A stretch of 64,000 bases of DNA from Leptospira ellinghausenii (GTDB lineage Bacteria; Spirochaetota; Leptospiria; Leptospirales; Leptospiraceae), in the NCBI RefSeq assembly GCF_003114815.1, contig NZ_BFAZ01000002.1, positions 1 through 64,000 of the forward strand, read 5' to 3'. This document shows, piece by piece, positions 28,701-36,189 of the stretch; the stretch's first letter is position 1, and every line of letters starts with the position of its first letter. The notes below the pieces were generated by a model. It searched no databases, had not been told where the DNA came from, and saw nothing but the letters and a program-made list of their open reading frames with translations. A program made the position numbers and the translations under genes.

Positions 28701-29706
28701 TGGGGTCAATAAGGTCTACTACACACAGGATAAAGATTCGGTACTTGATTGGAAAGAAGCAACATGGTCAGCAACTGGAGGAGGGAATACTAAGAGTATT
28801 CAAACAATTTATGGCTTCAATGATCGAGTTTATTCCGCAGCATCTTCAGCACATGGAACGCAAGCCCCTGCAGTTGCTGTTCATTCATTAACAGAAACAG
28901 GTGGAGAAGTTGCCTTAGGAGCGGGTTCCGATTTATCATTAAGAAGTGTCAATTATATTGGAAAAAACGCGAGCATAGATAATCCTTGTAAGGCTGGAAA
29001 TAGTAGCTGTGTTGTGGGCATAGATAGTATGTTATATGTTGCAAATCCAACATTAGGTGGACCAAAATTGTTTTTAGCAAATAATGGAGGTGTTGTACAT
29101 TCAACTACGACTCCTCCCACTTCAAGCGCACATTTTAGCTTGGCTTTATCTTTGCGAGCTGCTGAACGTGGGAATGCAACTTTGGTTCTACCTGGATCAC
29201 CAACGGGTTTACAAAAATTAAGTCCTGGTCAAAAAGGAGCACCATTAATGGTAGAATACAATGGTCGATTGTATTTAGCTAGAAACCTTTCCGCCGGTGA
29301 GACGAATAGTACTACCCAGACAACTAATAACGGAGCCGAACTTTGGAAATGTGAAGTGAGTTGTGGGACAAATTCGAATTGGAAAAAGATTGCAACTGCA
29401 TCCAATTTTGGTTCCGATTCGAACAACAAGGCTATCTCATTATTACAAGTGAATGGTAGTTCTCTTTACATCGGATTTGACAATCAATTCGGAACAAGGA
29501 TCTACAAATCTACTGCTACTGAAATCAATCCTACTGATGATGGGAATGGGCATGCGGATTTTACTCTTCAATCTGTTCAGGGTCTCGGCGGTGGATATAC
29601 GAGAATCTTTTCATCTACCTCTGTATACGATGGGATTAATTCCTATATCTATGTAGTTGTTGGGACAGGTAGTAATGCTGTTAAAGTATTTAGGCAGACT
29701 AATTGA
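25729..29706 (+). CDS. Large lipoprotein with bacterial Ig-like (Big_2) and SbsA-type Ig repeats
   Basis: 1325 aa. Signal peptide ends STVIFSSC, then a Gly/Ser linker (GGNSSGGSNSLIS). Five Big_2-like domains follow from about residue 65 to 505; each begins like LSSIEISPKNVQIAKGT and continues FSDSTTQDLTS and WSSS...A.I. About 505-850 hold three SbsA/Big_5-like Ig domains (VIVSFTENVNIT, IQVIFSEAVNSTGG, IKLTFSKSVKAD). The last about 470 residues form a different module rich in YLGTNDKNSAAFRF, LYIGNLKDGVNKVYYT and NGRLYLARNLSAG, probably a beta-propeller. Big_2 arrays occur in leptospiral Lig adhesins, but this protein is not a Lig: the C-terminal module differs and it combines two Ig types. Surface or adhesive role is inferred. 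Confidence 0.85.
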   Translation: MKKVSFTFLIHKAIILIFSTVIFSSCMAWPVGSAALFGIFGGNSSGGSNSLISLLFGGNSGKSLSSIEISPKNVQIAKGTSANLKATAIYSDSTTQDITSETSWTSSDTNLVIVDKNGVSTSVAATSTGTTIITADYQSMKAEARISVTSATLKTIQVTSKEVTLANGYKAQFQAVGLFSDSTTQDLTSDPSINWLSSETAVATINTTGLVSTIGVGSSLITASFGSVSDTASLNVSNSSLVAITISPANNTMSINDTKQFRATGVFSDSTTADITNQVTWSISSGISHATISASTGLVTATSSAGTATVLATKGAISGSTSLIVANCNLTGITITPTNPIALGTGIQFTATGSYSNCSSQNITSNVVWNSTNTEIATISNSTLNAGYASSVSAGTVIIEATKGAIVGNTALEVRRITLTSLAITPSTFSIQHISGFPKTQPFSASGTYSDGTIMDLTSQVIWSTSNTSVATVSNSSPNQGIISTAGSGNVQILATKDGITGTANVTITSDSTSPELSTVTGSGANYVIVSFTENVNITQAGSTANWKVADPNTQAGSCATLDNFSGSTQTADFSISSITPISPSEYKINFSANTQAKVYTVLVNNTGAGAIKDLANNQIACPNSLNFTGQDSVKPYLLSAVSTNSTTIQVIFSEAVNSTGGGVTDATVPSNWIITEDDSSSNNNLCADPTSPSVSSVTKVSSSTYKLNIVGWAQCTIRYKVVVASTVVDIASTPNTMGSPSSLNFIGVEQLKLISAQAITANSIKLTFSKSVKADSSCSTISSCSERYKIPTALGSVTNAMVGTGNEDNTVTLTHQTAQGGYVYTVIVANNVDDDQFNNTGNSFKGIRNASDSEYVQSQPKDRAGFMGLGAPIDSFADGAYFDDPFLDGTTFSFSFNYDGKVYLGTNDKNSAAFRFEPSGLNSTLITFSFLNLLSPTCSNATGFGTNASGTCGADSIGPNSEYGVVGFTSITSTISSSNFELLYIGNLKDGVNKVYYTQDKDSVLDWKEATWSATGGGNTKSIQTIYGFNDRVYSAASSAHGTQAPAVAVHSLTETGGEVALGAGSDLSLRSVNYIGKNASIDNPCKAGNSSCVVGIDSMLYVANPTLGGPKLFLANNGGVVHSTTTPPTSSAHFSLALSLRAAERGNATLVLPGSPTGLQKLSPGQKGAPLMVEYNGRLYLARNLSAGETNSTTQTTNNGAELWKCEVSCGTNSNWKKIATASNFGSDSNNKAISLLQVNGSSLYIGFDNQFGTRIYKSTATEINPTDDGNGHADFTLQSVQGLGGGYTRIFSSTSVYDGINSYIYVVVGTGSNAVKVFRQTN

Positions 29707-29871
29707 TTTGATGGAAAGTTAGGTGATGATGCGAAAATTTATCCTGCGAAAAATGATTTTGATCAATGTGGTTTGTTTGTTAAACCGTTGGTTCATTTGA
29801 AAATTTAACGTTTCTCATTAATTGAAATTCGATTTAATTGATGAGGCATGAAGATTAACGAGGATAGATTT

Positions 29872-30192
29872 ATGAAATTTAATTTGGCATTAATTTTACT
29901 TTTTACAACTACTCTAAATGTTAGTTGTTATCATTCAAGATACAAGGTTGATTCTTGTGAAAGATGTAAGTATTATCTAAAGGAGTCAACTAACGGAAAA
30001 TCATATAAAATTCATTCAAAGTTTTATTTTTGGGGGCTCTATCCATCTAAATTAGAATACGGTATGGAAGATTTGTGCAAAAATTCGGATGTAAAAGAAA
30101 TCCACGAATACACTTCCTTTTCGGATGGAATATATGAAAATTTTACCCTTGGGGTATATACCCCAAGGACAATGGACATTAGTTGTTTTTAA
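29872..30192 (+). CDS. Bor-like small lipoprotein
   Basis: 106 aa from ATG 29872 (AGGA seven bases upstream); the ATG eight codons earlier lacks a site. Signal peptide ends TLNVSC. The mature part matches the Bor pattern: FYFWGLYPSKLEY, DLCKNSDVKEIHEY and the terminal LGVYTPRTMDISC. Bor proteins are short outer-membrane lipoproteins (lambda Bor confers serum resistance); in Leptospira their job is unknown. The next gene, 12 bases on, encodes another member. Confidence 0.65.
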   Translation: MKFNLALILLFTTTLNVSCYHSRYKVDSCERCKYYLKESTNGKSYKIHSKFYFWGLYPSKLEYGMEDLCKNSDVKEIHEYTSFSDGIYENFTLGVYTPRTMDISCF

Positions 30193-30204
30193 ATAGGAAT
30201 GTTT

Positions 30205-30501
30205 ATGAAATGGATTACAATTTTTAGTATTTTGTTTTTTTTTGGCCGATGCCATACAACTGTGATTAAAATACAAAAAACAGAATTAGATATTAATAAG
30301 ATGGAGCTTAAACAAAATCAAACACATCAGACAAGTTTGGTGTTTGGATATACTGAAGTTTCTGATCCTTCTAAATCAAATTGTAAGAATGAAAAAACCA
30401 AGGCAATTGTATTGCATAGAGATTGGAAAGATAAACTAATCCATGTCTTGATCGGTGGAATTTATTCTTCCAAAAGTATTTCGATTTATTGTGATGAATG
30501 A
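30205..30501 (+). CDS. Second Bor-like small lipoprotein
   Basis: 98 aa from ATG 30205; ATG 30199 is two codons earlier, but AGGA is better spaced for 30205. Signal peptide ends LFFFGRC. The end, DWKDKLIHVLIGGIYSSKSI then SIYCDE, parallels the Bor-like C-terminus of the preceding gene (GG-x-Y, then aliphatic, Ser, Cys). Cotranscribed with it; the pair looks like an old tandem duplication that has diverged. Confidence 0.55.
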   Translation: MKWITIFSILFFFGRCHTTVIKIQKTELDINKMELKQNQTHQTSLVFGYTEVSDPSKSNCKNEKTKAIVLHRDWKDKLIHVLIGGIYSSKSISIYCDE

Positions 30502-30615
30502 AAAATTTAGATTAGATGATCTAAGATTCGAATTATTGACATCATCAATATTTTGTGAATCAGGTTAATTTGTAGAAAGTATAATCGATCCTAAATTCTG
30601 AGAATTTACAGAAAT

Positions 30616-30660
30616 CCCCCACCCGAGTTAGGGAGGAGGGGAGTGGCTCGTGGGCAGGTG
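30616..30660 (+). repeat. 45-base dispersed repeat, copy 2
   Basis: Same orientation as 12284-12328, differing at two positions (A for T both times). It sits in the 340-base gene-free stretch between the Bor-like pair and the GST operon; the rest of that stretch holds only the operator at 30779-30804. The minus-strand frame across it (30606-30791) is composition only. Confidence 0.85.
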
Positions 30661-30778
30661 GCGCTCACCCCTATAACACACCCACCTGATTTGAAAAGAA
30701 ACAACGCAAGGAATCGCATTTTTTTGTTAGAATGTTCATGTTTTTGTTCCCCAAGGTGGGAATTCGGAGGAAAAGATA

Positions 30779-30831
30779 AATAGTTATCCAATTAGATAAC
30801 TATTGAAGTTGCCAATCAGTCTGGATATAGA
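30779..30831 (+). promoter_or_regulatory. Promoter with overlapping 10-6-10 palindrome (candidate ArsR operator)
   Basis: Perfect arms AATAGTTATC (30779-30788) and GATAACTATT (30795-30804) around CAATTA. The right arm runs into the -35 TTGAAG (30803-30808), followed by 17 bases and TATAGA (30826-30831). The ATG of the GST gene is 12 bases after the -10, so the leader would be very short. Placement predicts repression, most simply by the ArsR protein encoded two genes down. Confidence 0.65.
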
Positions 30832-30842
30832 AAGTTAGCCAA

Positions 30843-31547
30843 ATGGATAACAATAACCCAAGAAACCTGCTCCTTTATTTCCACCCGCTGGCTTCTTTTT
30901 GTCACAAGGTCCTCATAGCATTGTATGAAAATGGAACCGAATTTGAACCTAGGTTCGTAGACCTTTTGGAGGAAGAGTCTAGATCGGAATTATTTGCCTA
31001 TTGGCCTGTCGGGAAAATTCCATTATTACGGGATCGCCTGCGAAACCAAATCATCCCAGAGACAAGTGTCATCATTGAATATATCAGTGAATTTTATCCT
31101 GGGACTGCCAATTTACTACCATCTCTTCCTCAAGAATCCATTGAAGTGAGACTCTGGGACCGATTTTTTGATTTATACATCAGCGATTCTGTACAAAAGA
31201 TTGTTTTGGATCGTATTCGGACTGAAGGGCAAAAAGATCCATTTGGTGTTGAACGTGCTTATGAAAGATTACCTGTCGCATATGGTATGTTAGAAAAACA
31301 ATTGGATACAAAAAACTACATTGTATCTGATCACTTTACCATGGCAGATTGTTCCGCTGTTCCTGCTTTGTTTTATTCCGATACTCTTCTTAGCTTTCGC
31401 AATGGTTATCCAAAACTAACCAATTATTTTGAAAGACTATTGGAAAAAAGTTCCGTCAAGCGAACATTAGACGAAGCAGAACCATATTTTCACATGTATC
31501 CTTTTTTTGATCAAATTCCAACAAGATTTTTGAAAGAAAAAAAGTAA
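30843..31547 (+). CDS. Glutathione S-transferase family protein
   Basis: 234 aa, normal for a two-domain GST. Thioredoxin-like N-terminal domain about 8-85: YFHPLASFCHKVLIALYENG (a Ser/Cys site in the usual place), FVDLLEEE, YWPVGKIPLL with the cis-Pro, and ETSVIIEYISEFYPG (GSH-binding Glu-Ser/Thr pair). Helical C-terminal domain with FTMADCSAVPALF (N-capping box). First gene of an operon with an ArsR regulator and an AHSA1-type protein; detoxification of an organic electrophile is plausible but the substrate is not predictable. Confidence 0.88.
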   Translation: MDNNNPRNLLLYFHPLASFCHKVLIALYENGTEFEPRFVDLLEEESRSELFAYWPVGKIPLLRDRLRNQIIPETSVIIEYISEFYPGTANLLPSLPQESIEVRLWDRFFDLYISDSVQKIVLDRIRTEGQKDPFGVERAYERLPVAYGMLEKQLDTKNYIVSDHFTMADCSAVPALFYSDTLLSFRNGYPKLTNYFERLLEKSSVKRTLDEAEPYFHMYPFFDQIPTRFLKEKK

Positions 31548-31588
31548 GGACTTTTTTTCACGATTTTAGACACTGAAATGATTCCAAT

Positions 31589-31936
31589 ATGAAAATGACC
31601 GAACCTGGAATTGAGCAAATTTTTCATGCACTTGCTGACCCAAGTCGTTTGCAGATGGTGGAACGATTGAGTTTGGGATCTGCTTCCGTAAAGGAATTAG
31701 CTGAACCATTGGATATGGCATTACCTTCTGTATTAAAACATTTGAAAGTATTGGAAAATGGTGGGTTAGTGCAATCCAACAAATCAGGCAGAGTTCGAAC
31801 TTACGAATTAAATTTTTCTAAATTGAATGGCATCAATTCATGGTTAGATGAACGGAAGTCGGCTTGGAATCGTAGTTTTGATCGATTAAGTCAATTTTTA
31901 ATCGAATCTTCAGATGAAAACTCGGATGGAGTATAA
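31589..31936 (+). CDS. ArsR-family transcriptional regulator
   Basis: 115 aa. Winged helix: FHALADPSRLQMVERLSLGS, SVKELAEPLDMALPSVLKHL, KVLENGGLVQSNKSGRVRTY. No metal-binding cysteine pair, so it belongs to the non-metal group typically encoded next to an SRPBCC/AHSA1 gene. It is 41 bases after the GST gene and 10 before the SRPBCC gene. Likely repressor of this operon through the palindrome at 30779-30804. Confidence 0.92.
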   Translation: MKMTEPGIEQIFHALADPSRLQMVERLSLGSASVKELAEPLDMALPSVLKHLKVLENGGLVQSNKSGRVRTYELNFSKLNGINSWLDERKSAWNRSFDRLSQFLIESSDENSDGV

Positions 31937-31946
31937 AGTAAACTAA

Positions 31947-32417
31947 ATGTTAGTCACCAATACATCTTTTACCATTGATAGAATTTTACCAGCTTCTAAA
32001 GAAAAAGTTTTTGCCGCTTGGTCGAACCCAGAGTCAAAACGCAGGTGGTTTTCATGTCATGATGATTGGGAAACTGTGGAGTTCAGTTTGGATTTTAAAG
32101 TAGGTGGAAAAGAATCCAATTTAGTGATCACACCTTCTGGAAGTCGGCATGTTTTTGATGCGACATTTTACGATATCATTCCCAATGAAAGAATCGTATA
32201 TGCATTTGGAATGTACATGAATGATATTCGGATTTCAGTTTCTTTGGTTACTGTCATCTTTGATTCATTAATAGAAGGTAGAACTAAAATGTCATTTACC
32301 GAACAAATTGTACTACTTGGAGGAGTTTCCAATGAAGGAGTGCAGAAGATCGAGATTGAAGGTAGAATCGAAGGAACAAATGCTGGTTTTGACCGACTCA
32401 CCAAAGAATTTTCCTAA
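31947..32417 (+). CDS. SRPBCC / AHSA1-domain protein
   Basis: 156 aa. Typical AHSA1 start FTIDRILPASKEKVFAAWSN followed by KRRWFSCHDDW, DFKVGGKESN, FYDIIPNERIVYAF and the terminal GTNAGFDRLTKEF. START-like fold with a hydrophobic pocket; family members bind small hydrophobic ligands. Cotranscription with an ArsR gene ten bases upstream is the standard arrangement. Confidence 0.9.
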   Translation: MLVTNTSFTIDRILPASKEKVFAAWSNPESKRRWFSCHDDWETVEFSLDFKVGGKESNLVITPSGSRHVFDATFYDIIPNERIVYAFGMYMNDIRISVSLVTVIFDSLIEGRTKMSFTEQIVLLGGVSNEGVQKIEIEGRIEGTNAGFDRLTKEFS

Positions 32418-32426
32418 AGTCTAAAT

Positions 32427-32468
32427 TCAGATGTGCTGTGACCAAATGAAAAAATCCATCACATCTGA
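32427..32468. terminator. Probable hairpin between convergent genes
   Basis: Exact nine-base arms TCAGATGTG / CACATCTGA separated by 24 bases, lying between the SRPBCC gene and the convergent diguanylate cyclase gene. The T-rich stretch after it (ATTTTTTT, 32483 onward) is already inside the converging gene. Could act on both transcripts. Confidence 0.4.
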
Positions 32469-32476
32469 TGATACTT

Positions 32477-33583
32477 CTAAAGATTTTTTTCAGAATAAAC
32501 TTGGTTTCTACCTTTTCGTTTTGCTTCATATAAAAATTCATCTGCAAGATTGATGACAGATTCTGGATTCGTTGTTTGGTCCTTAAGGATGGAGATTCCT
32601 ACACTAGTCGAACACCGGAGTTCTTTTCCCTTGATTGGTATTTTTAAGGAATGGAAGGTACTTCGAATTTTTTCAGCAGTCACAATGGCTCCATCCAAAT
32701 CGGTATTTGGTAATAATACCAAAAATTCTTCTCCTCCCCATCTTGCTGGGAAGTCCTGTTTTCGTAAGGAAGTTTTTAATACATTAGCAAATTCGATGAG
32801 CACTAGGTCTCCAATTTCATGACCATAAGTATCGTTAATGGATTTAAATAGATCTAAATCGAACAATAGAAATGCAATTGGATAGGTTGATGTGCTACGG
32901 TGTTGCCTTGCCATTTCAATTTCTAAATTGGAAAAAAAAGATCTGCGATTTGAAATGCCTGTTAGTGGGTCAGTCATTGCAATTGCTAATAATTTTTCGT
33001 TCACATCCGTTAAGGAAGAAAACAACTTTGATACAATTTGATTCACTATGAATGCACTTCCACCAAGTAATAAAGAGGATATAAATATGCTGAGTAATGT
33101 AGGTTTTACGGGTGGCATTAAGATATTCACGAGTGGTATCACATCATAATACACAAAAAATCCCATGGCACTAAATAAGACTGTTGCTAAAAAGGCATTG
33201 TAAACACCATAATTTCGATCAAGTGACATACTACTGAGAGCAATTGAACCTAGGTAACCAAGTATAAAAAATGAAGTGATATGTCCTGTACCATAAGCAA
33301 GGACAGTGAGCCAGATCAAATCGAAAGTTGCTGGAACATAACCACTCCACCAAACATCCTTTTCTACTAAGATATCAAAGTGGATGAGTAAAAACCAAAT
33401 CACGGAAAAAACTAAATGCACTGATCCAATCACAACAATCCAAGGAAGTTGGAAGTGGTAAAATACCAAAACCATCACAAGAGTATAGATACATCTTGCT
33501 AAATTTGCAGTTTGGAATTTTTCGGAACCAGAGTTCGTTTGGGAACTCGCTCTTAGGTTTAATTGTTCTGTATTTGCTTTCAT
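32477..33583 (-). CDS. Membrane diguanylate cyclase (GGDEF)
   Basis: 368 aa. About six hydrophobic helices in residues 25-195 form a membrane sensor with no large periplasmic domain. The GGDEF domain starts at DPLTGISNRRSFF; the active-site loop is GGEEF, and RKQD ahead of it provides the RxxD inhibitory I-site, so c-di-GMP synthesis with product feedback is expected. The window also has an EAL protein (60879-62150) and a degenerate HD-GYP protein (12486-13943). Confidence 0.93.
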   Translation of the reverse strand: MKANTEQLNLRASSQTNSGSEKFQTANLARCIYTLVMVLVFYHFQLPWIVVIGSVHLVFSVIWFLLIHFDILVEKDVWWSGYVPATFDLIWLTVLAYGTGHITSFFILGYLGSIALSSMSLDRNYGVYNAFLATVLFSAMGFFVYYDVIPLVNILMPPVKPTLLSIFISSLLLGGSAFIVNQIVSKLFSSLTDVNEKLLAIAMTDPLTGISNRRSFFSNLEIEMARQHRSTSTYPIAFLLFDLDLFKSINDTYGHEIGDLVLIEFANVLKTSLRKQDFPARWGGEEFLVLLPNTDLDGAIVTAEKIRSTFHSLKIPIKGKELRCSTSVGISILKDQTTNPESVINLADEFLYEAKRKGRNQVYSEKNL

Positions 33584-33913
33584 TGAATATAGGTTCTATC
33601 GATAAATGATTGTGTATACTAGGGACAAGTCCTGAGAAACAAGATGGGGATCAGAAAAGGAAAGGGGCTTCACCATGACGACGTCTCAAATAAATTGTTT
33701 TTTTACTCTACGTCAATGAAATAAAATTCGTAAGATTCTTAGTTGTCTCTTTTTGCATGACTCGGCATACGACACACTGATCTAATTTTATATGTCACCG
33801 ATTGAATTGTTCTTGGAAAAAATACTTAAGTCAGTATTCGTTATGGCAAGAAATTTCTTTCATTTGACAAATTAACGATCTTGGTTGGAATCATTCTATC
33901 AAGAGGGTTTGGA
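33584..33913. other. 330-base divergent intergenic region
   Basis: No gene. Contains TTGACA at 33864-33869, a good -35 for the plus-strand lipoprotein gene, but the matching -10 is weak. Confidence 0.35.
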
Positions 33914-35179
33914 TTGGAAATTCGAGGAAACCAATATTATAAATACGTAATTCTCCTTGTATCATCTATGATCCTGAATTGCGAACTCCCAAATCTTGGG
34001 AATGGTTGTGATCCTAACTCGGAATCCTTTCGTGATTTTTATTTAGCAAGAATCCTCACAGATGATGACCGAGAATTTTGCGGTTCTCGTGCCCCTAATA
34101 AATCCATTTGTGAAATGGACCCTCTTTCCATCATCCAACCTCGACGTTGGAAGTATGTGGCCGAAGAACTAAAGAAACAAGCTGCATTCGGTACTGACGG
34201 AGTGAGTTTTCAAACATTCACCCAACCAGAAACGGGTTTAGCAAAATGGCTTGGAGGTGTTCTTACGAACCAAGAGTTGGTGTATTCTCTTCCTTACAAT
34301 CGTTCTGATCTTCTCGTCATTGAACCAACGCAAAATTCCTCAACCAATGTGAATACAACATCGACTGGATCTGCTCAATGGGAAGGAGGGGTTCTTGCAC
34401 CAAATGGTAAAATTTATGGAATTCCACGAGATGCAAACCAAATCCTTGTTTTCAATCCTATCACGAATCAAAGTTACTTTTTAACTTCCCCTCTAACAGG
34501 TGTTGGTAAGTGGCGCGGCGGAGTGCTTGCTCCGAACGGACTCATCTATGGAATTCCCAATTCAGCAAATCAAATTTTAGTCATAGACCCTCAAACAGAT
34601 TTGGTTCGTACCATTCCTTCTCCTGTTTCATTATCAAATATGTGGGAAGGGGGAGTGCTTGCTCCCAATGGCAAAATCTATGCATTCCCAGTTGATATCG
34701 ATTCAATTTTTGTTTTAGATCCTTATTCAGAAAGAACGTATACAATTCCATCACCAAAAACAGGTTTAGGAAAGTGGAGGCATGCTGTTGTAACATCTGA
34801 TGGTATGTTAGTTGGTATTCCCTCAAACGATTCTGATTTTATCTTTTTGGATCCTAGCAATGATTCAGTATCGCTTCGTGTTTCTCCATCAGGAGGGTCA
34901 GGAAAATGGAGGGGCGGAATTTTTTCTGCCGATGGAAGGATTATCACCATCCCTGCAGATATCACAGATATACTTGCGATTGATCCCGTCACTTTTGCTT
35001 ATACAACACATAGTACTGGAATTGGGTCTGGAAATAAATGGGGTGACGGGGTATTGGCACCTAACGGAAAGATAGTTTCCGTTCCACATACGTATGATTC
35101 AATCCTGACGATTAATACTGGTTCTAGGGGAAAAATATGCAAAAATCTTCTACTAAGTTCGTATTGGAATGTATATTAA
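33914..35179 (+). CDS. Lipoprotein with seven tandem propeller-type repeats
   Basis: 421 aa from TTG 33914, which has AAGAGGG six bases upstream; TTG 33881 is the longer option. Signal peptide ends SSMILNC. The shared module follows (GNGCDPNSESF ... REFCG). From about residue 100 there are seven repeats of 46-47 residues, each like GKWRGGVLAPNGKIYGIP then ANQILVIDPQT; two are degenerate (KWRHAVVTSDGMLVGIP, KWRGGIFSADGRIITIP). Seven such four-strand units fit a seven-bladed beta-propeller. No enzymatic motif. Similar GVLAPNGKIY repeats occur in other leptospiral and some eukaryotic proteins. Surface exposure inferred. Confidence 0.8.
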   Translation: MEIRGNQYYKYVILLVSSMILNCELPNLGNGCDPNSESFRDFYLARILTDDDREFCGSRAPNKSICEMDPLSIIQPRRWKYVAEELKKQAAFGTDGVSFQTFTQPETGLAKWLGGVLTNQELVYSLPYNRSDLLVIEPTQNSSTNVNTTSTGSAQWEGGVLAPNGKIYGIPRDANQILVFNPITNQSYFLTSPLTGVGKWRGGVLAPNGLIYGIPNSANQILVIDPQTDLVRTIPSPVSLSNMWEGGVLAPNGKIYAFPVDIDSIFVLDPYSERTYTIPSPKTGLGKWRHAVVTSDGMLVGIPSNDSDFIFLDPSNDSVSLRVSPSGGSGKWRGGIFSADGRIITIPADITDILAIDPVTFAYTTHSTGIGSGNKWGDGVLAPNGKIVSVPHTYDSILTINTGSRGKICKNLLLSSYWNVY

Positions 35180-35211
35180 TATACTAAAAAAAAGAAGTAT
35201 CTAAATTTCAT

Positions 35212-35240
35212 TTGACTTTGTTCTTTTTTCACACTACTTA
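35212..35240 (+). promoter_or_regulatory. Candidate promoter
   Basis: TTGACT (35212-35217), 17 bases, TACTTA (35235-35240). The ATG of the next gene is at 35246, so the message would be almost leaderless; a -10 shifted to CTTATA would make it more so. Confidence 0.35.
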
Positions 35241-35245
35241 TAGAC

Positions 35246-36136
35246 ATGCGATGGAAGGCCTCTCAATTTTGGAAAAATGCATCGCCAAATGAGCTTCTAT
35301 CATTTTTTTCCTCCATTGACAAAGGTGAAGATCTTAAATCATTAGCAGAACATATGTTGTCAGATACTGAGTTTTGCGACTTGGTATTCGAATATTTATG
35401 GTTGTTACGCACAGAGGATGCGACAAAACAATTTCTAAACGATCCAAACATAACTCCAGAACTTTTGATGAGATTCATCTATTTTGGATATGGAAAACAG
35501 TTTTTATTAGATCATTTTGATTCCAATGCCTATTTTTTGCAAATTCGAAGTATGTTTGATTCCGCTCAAAGTTTGAGAATTTTATCTCTTGGTGAAGAGA
35601 TGGATCGTGATCCCACTTTAAAAATTCATCTCCTTTCGAATTTAGACCCTCAAACTTGGGAGGCATACTTTGATCTTTTGGAAGAAAAAAATATGACTAT
35701 GCAAACCTTACTCGGAATATTTTCGAACCTAAGAGAGAATGAAATACGTAAGATTTTATTAAACAGTCACACTTTGTATTATTATTTAAGAATGATGATG
35801 GTTTCCGGAAATCAAAAGACTGAAGAAATCAGCGAAAAGGAAATGGAAAATCGAAAACGACTTGAGGTTATTTTAAGTTCCATACATGTTTGGGAAACTT
35901 TTTGTCAGGAATTAAAGGATAAGTATGATTTACAAAAAGAAATCAATTTAACTCCCAAGGAAAGAAATTCCAAACGTATGTCTCTCGTTTTAAAAGAACT
36001 AACAAAAATTCCAACTGCAGAACGAAACGATGTATTGGTGTATTTAAAAGGTAATGGTGTTGTTCTTGATTCATGGGAAGAAACAACCGTACAGTCTGCC
36101 CTTCTAAATTTTGATCGAGTGGGAAAATATTTTTAA
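35246..36136 (+). CDS. Cytoplasmic helical protein of unknown function
   Basis: 296 aa, no signal peptide or membrane segment, strongly helical and rich in Leu/Glu/Lys. Opens MRWKASQFWKNASPNELLSF; repeats of helix pairs (LSDTEFCDLVFEYLWLLRTE, SAQSLRILSLGEEMDRDPTL, LLNSHTLYYYLRMMMVSGN) suggest an armadillo- or HEAT-like solenoid. I recognise no family. It stands alone between a lipoprotein gene and the convergent TonB-receptor operon. Confidence 0.75.
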   Translation: MRWKASQFWKNASPNELLSFFSSIDKGEDLKSLAEHMLSDTEFCDLVFEYLWLLRTEDATKQFLNDPNITPELLMRFIYFGYGKQFLLDHFDSNAYFLQIRSMFDSAQSLRILSLGEEMDRDPTLKIHLLSNLDPQTWEAYFDLLEEKNMTMQTLLGIFSNLRENEIRKILLNSHTLYYYLRMMMVSGNQKTEEISEKEMENRKRLEVILSSIHVWETFCQELKDKYDLQKEINLTPKERNSKRMSLVLKELTKIPTAERNDVLVYLKGNGVVLDSWEETTVQSALLNFDRVGKYF

Positions 36137-36189
36137 TCTCTTTTCGTCAACTAATTTAGTTCGATAGAATTTGATTCCTTTAATACGAA

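Noticed and set aside
30606..30791. 61-residue minus-strand frame
   Set aside because: Covers the dispersed repeat and the operator palindrome.
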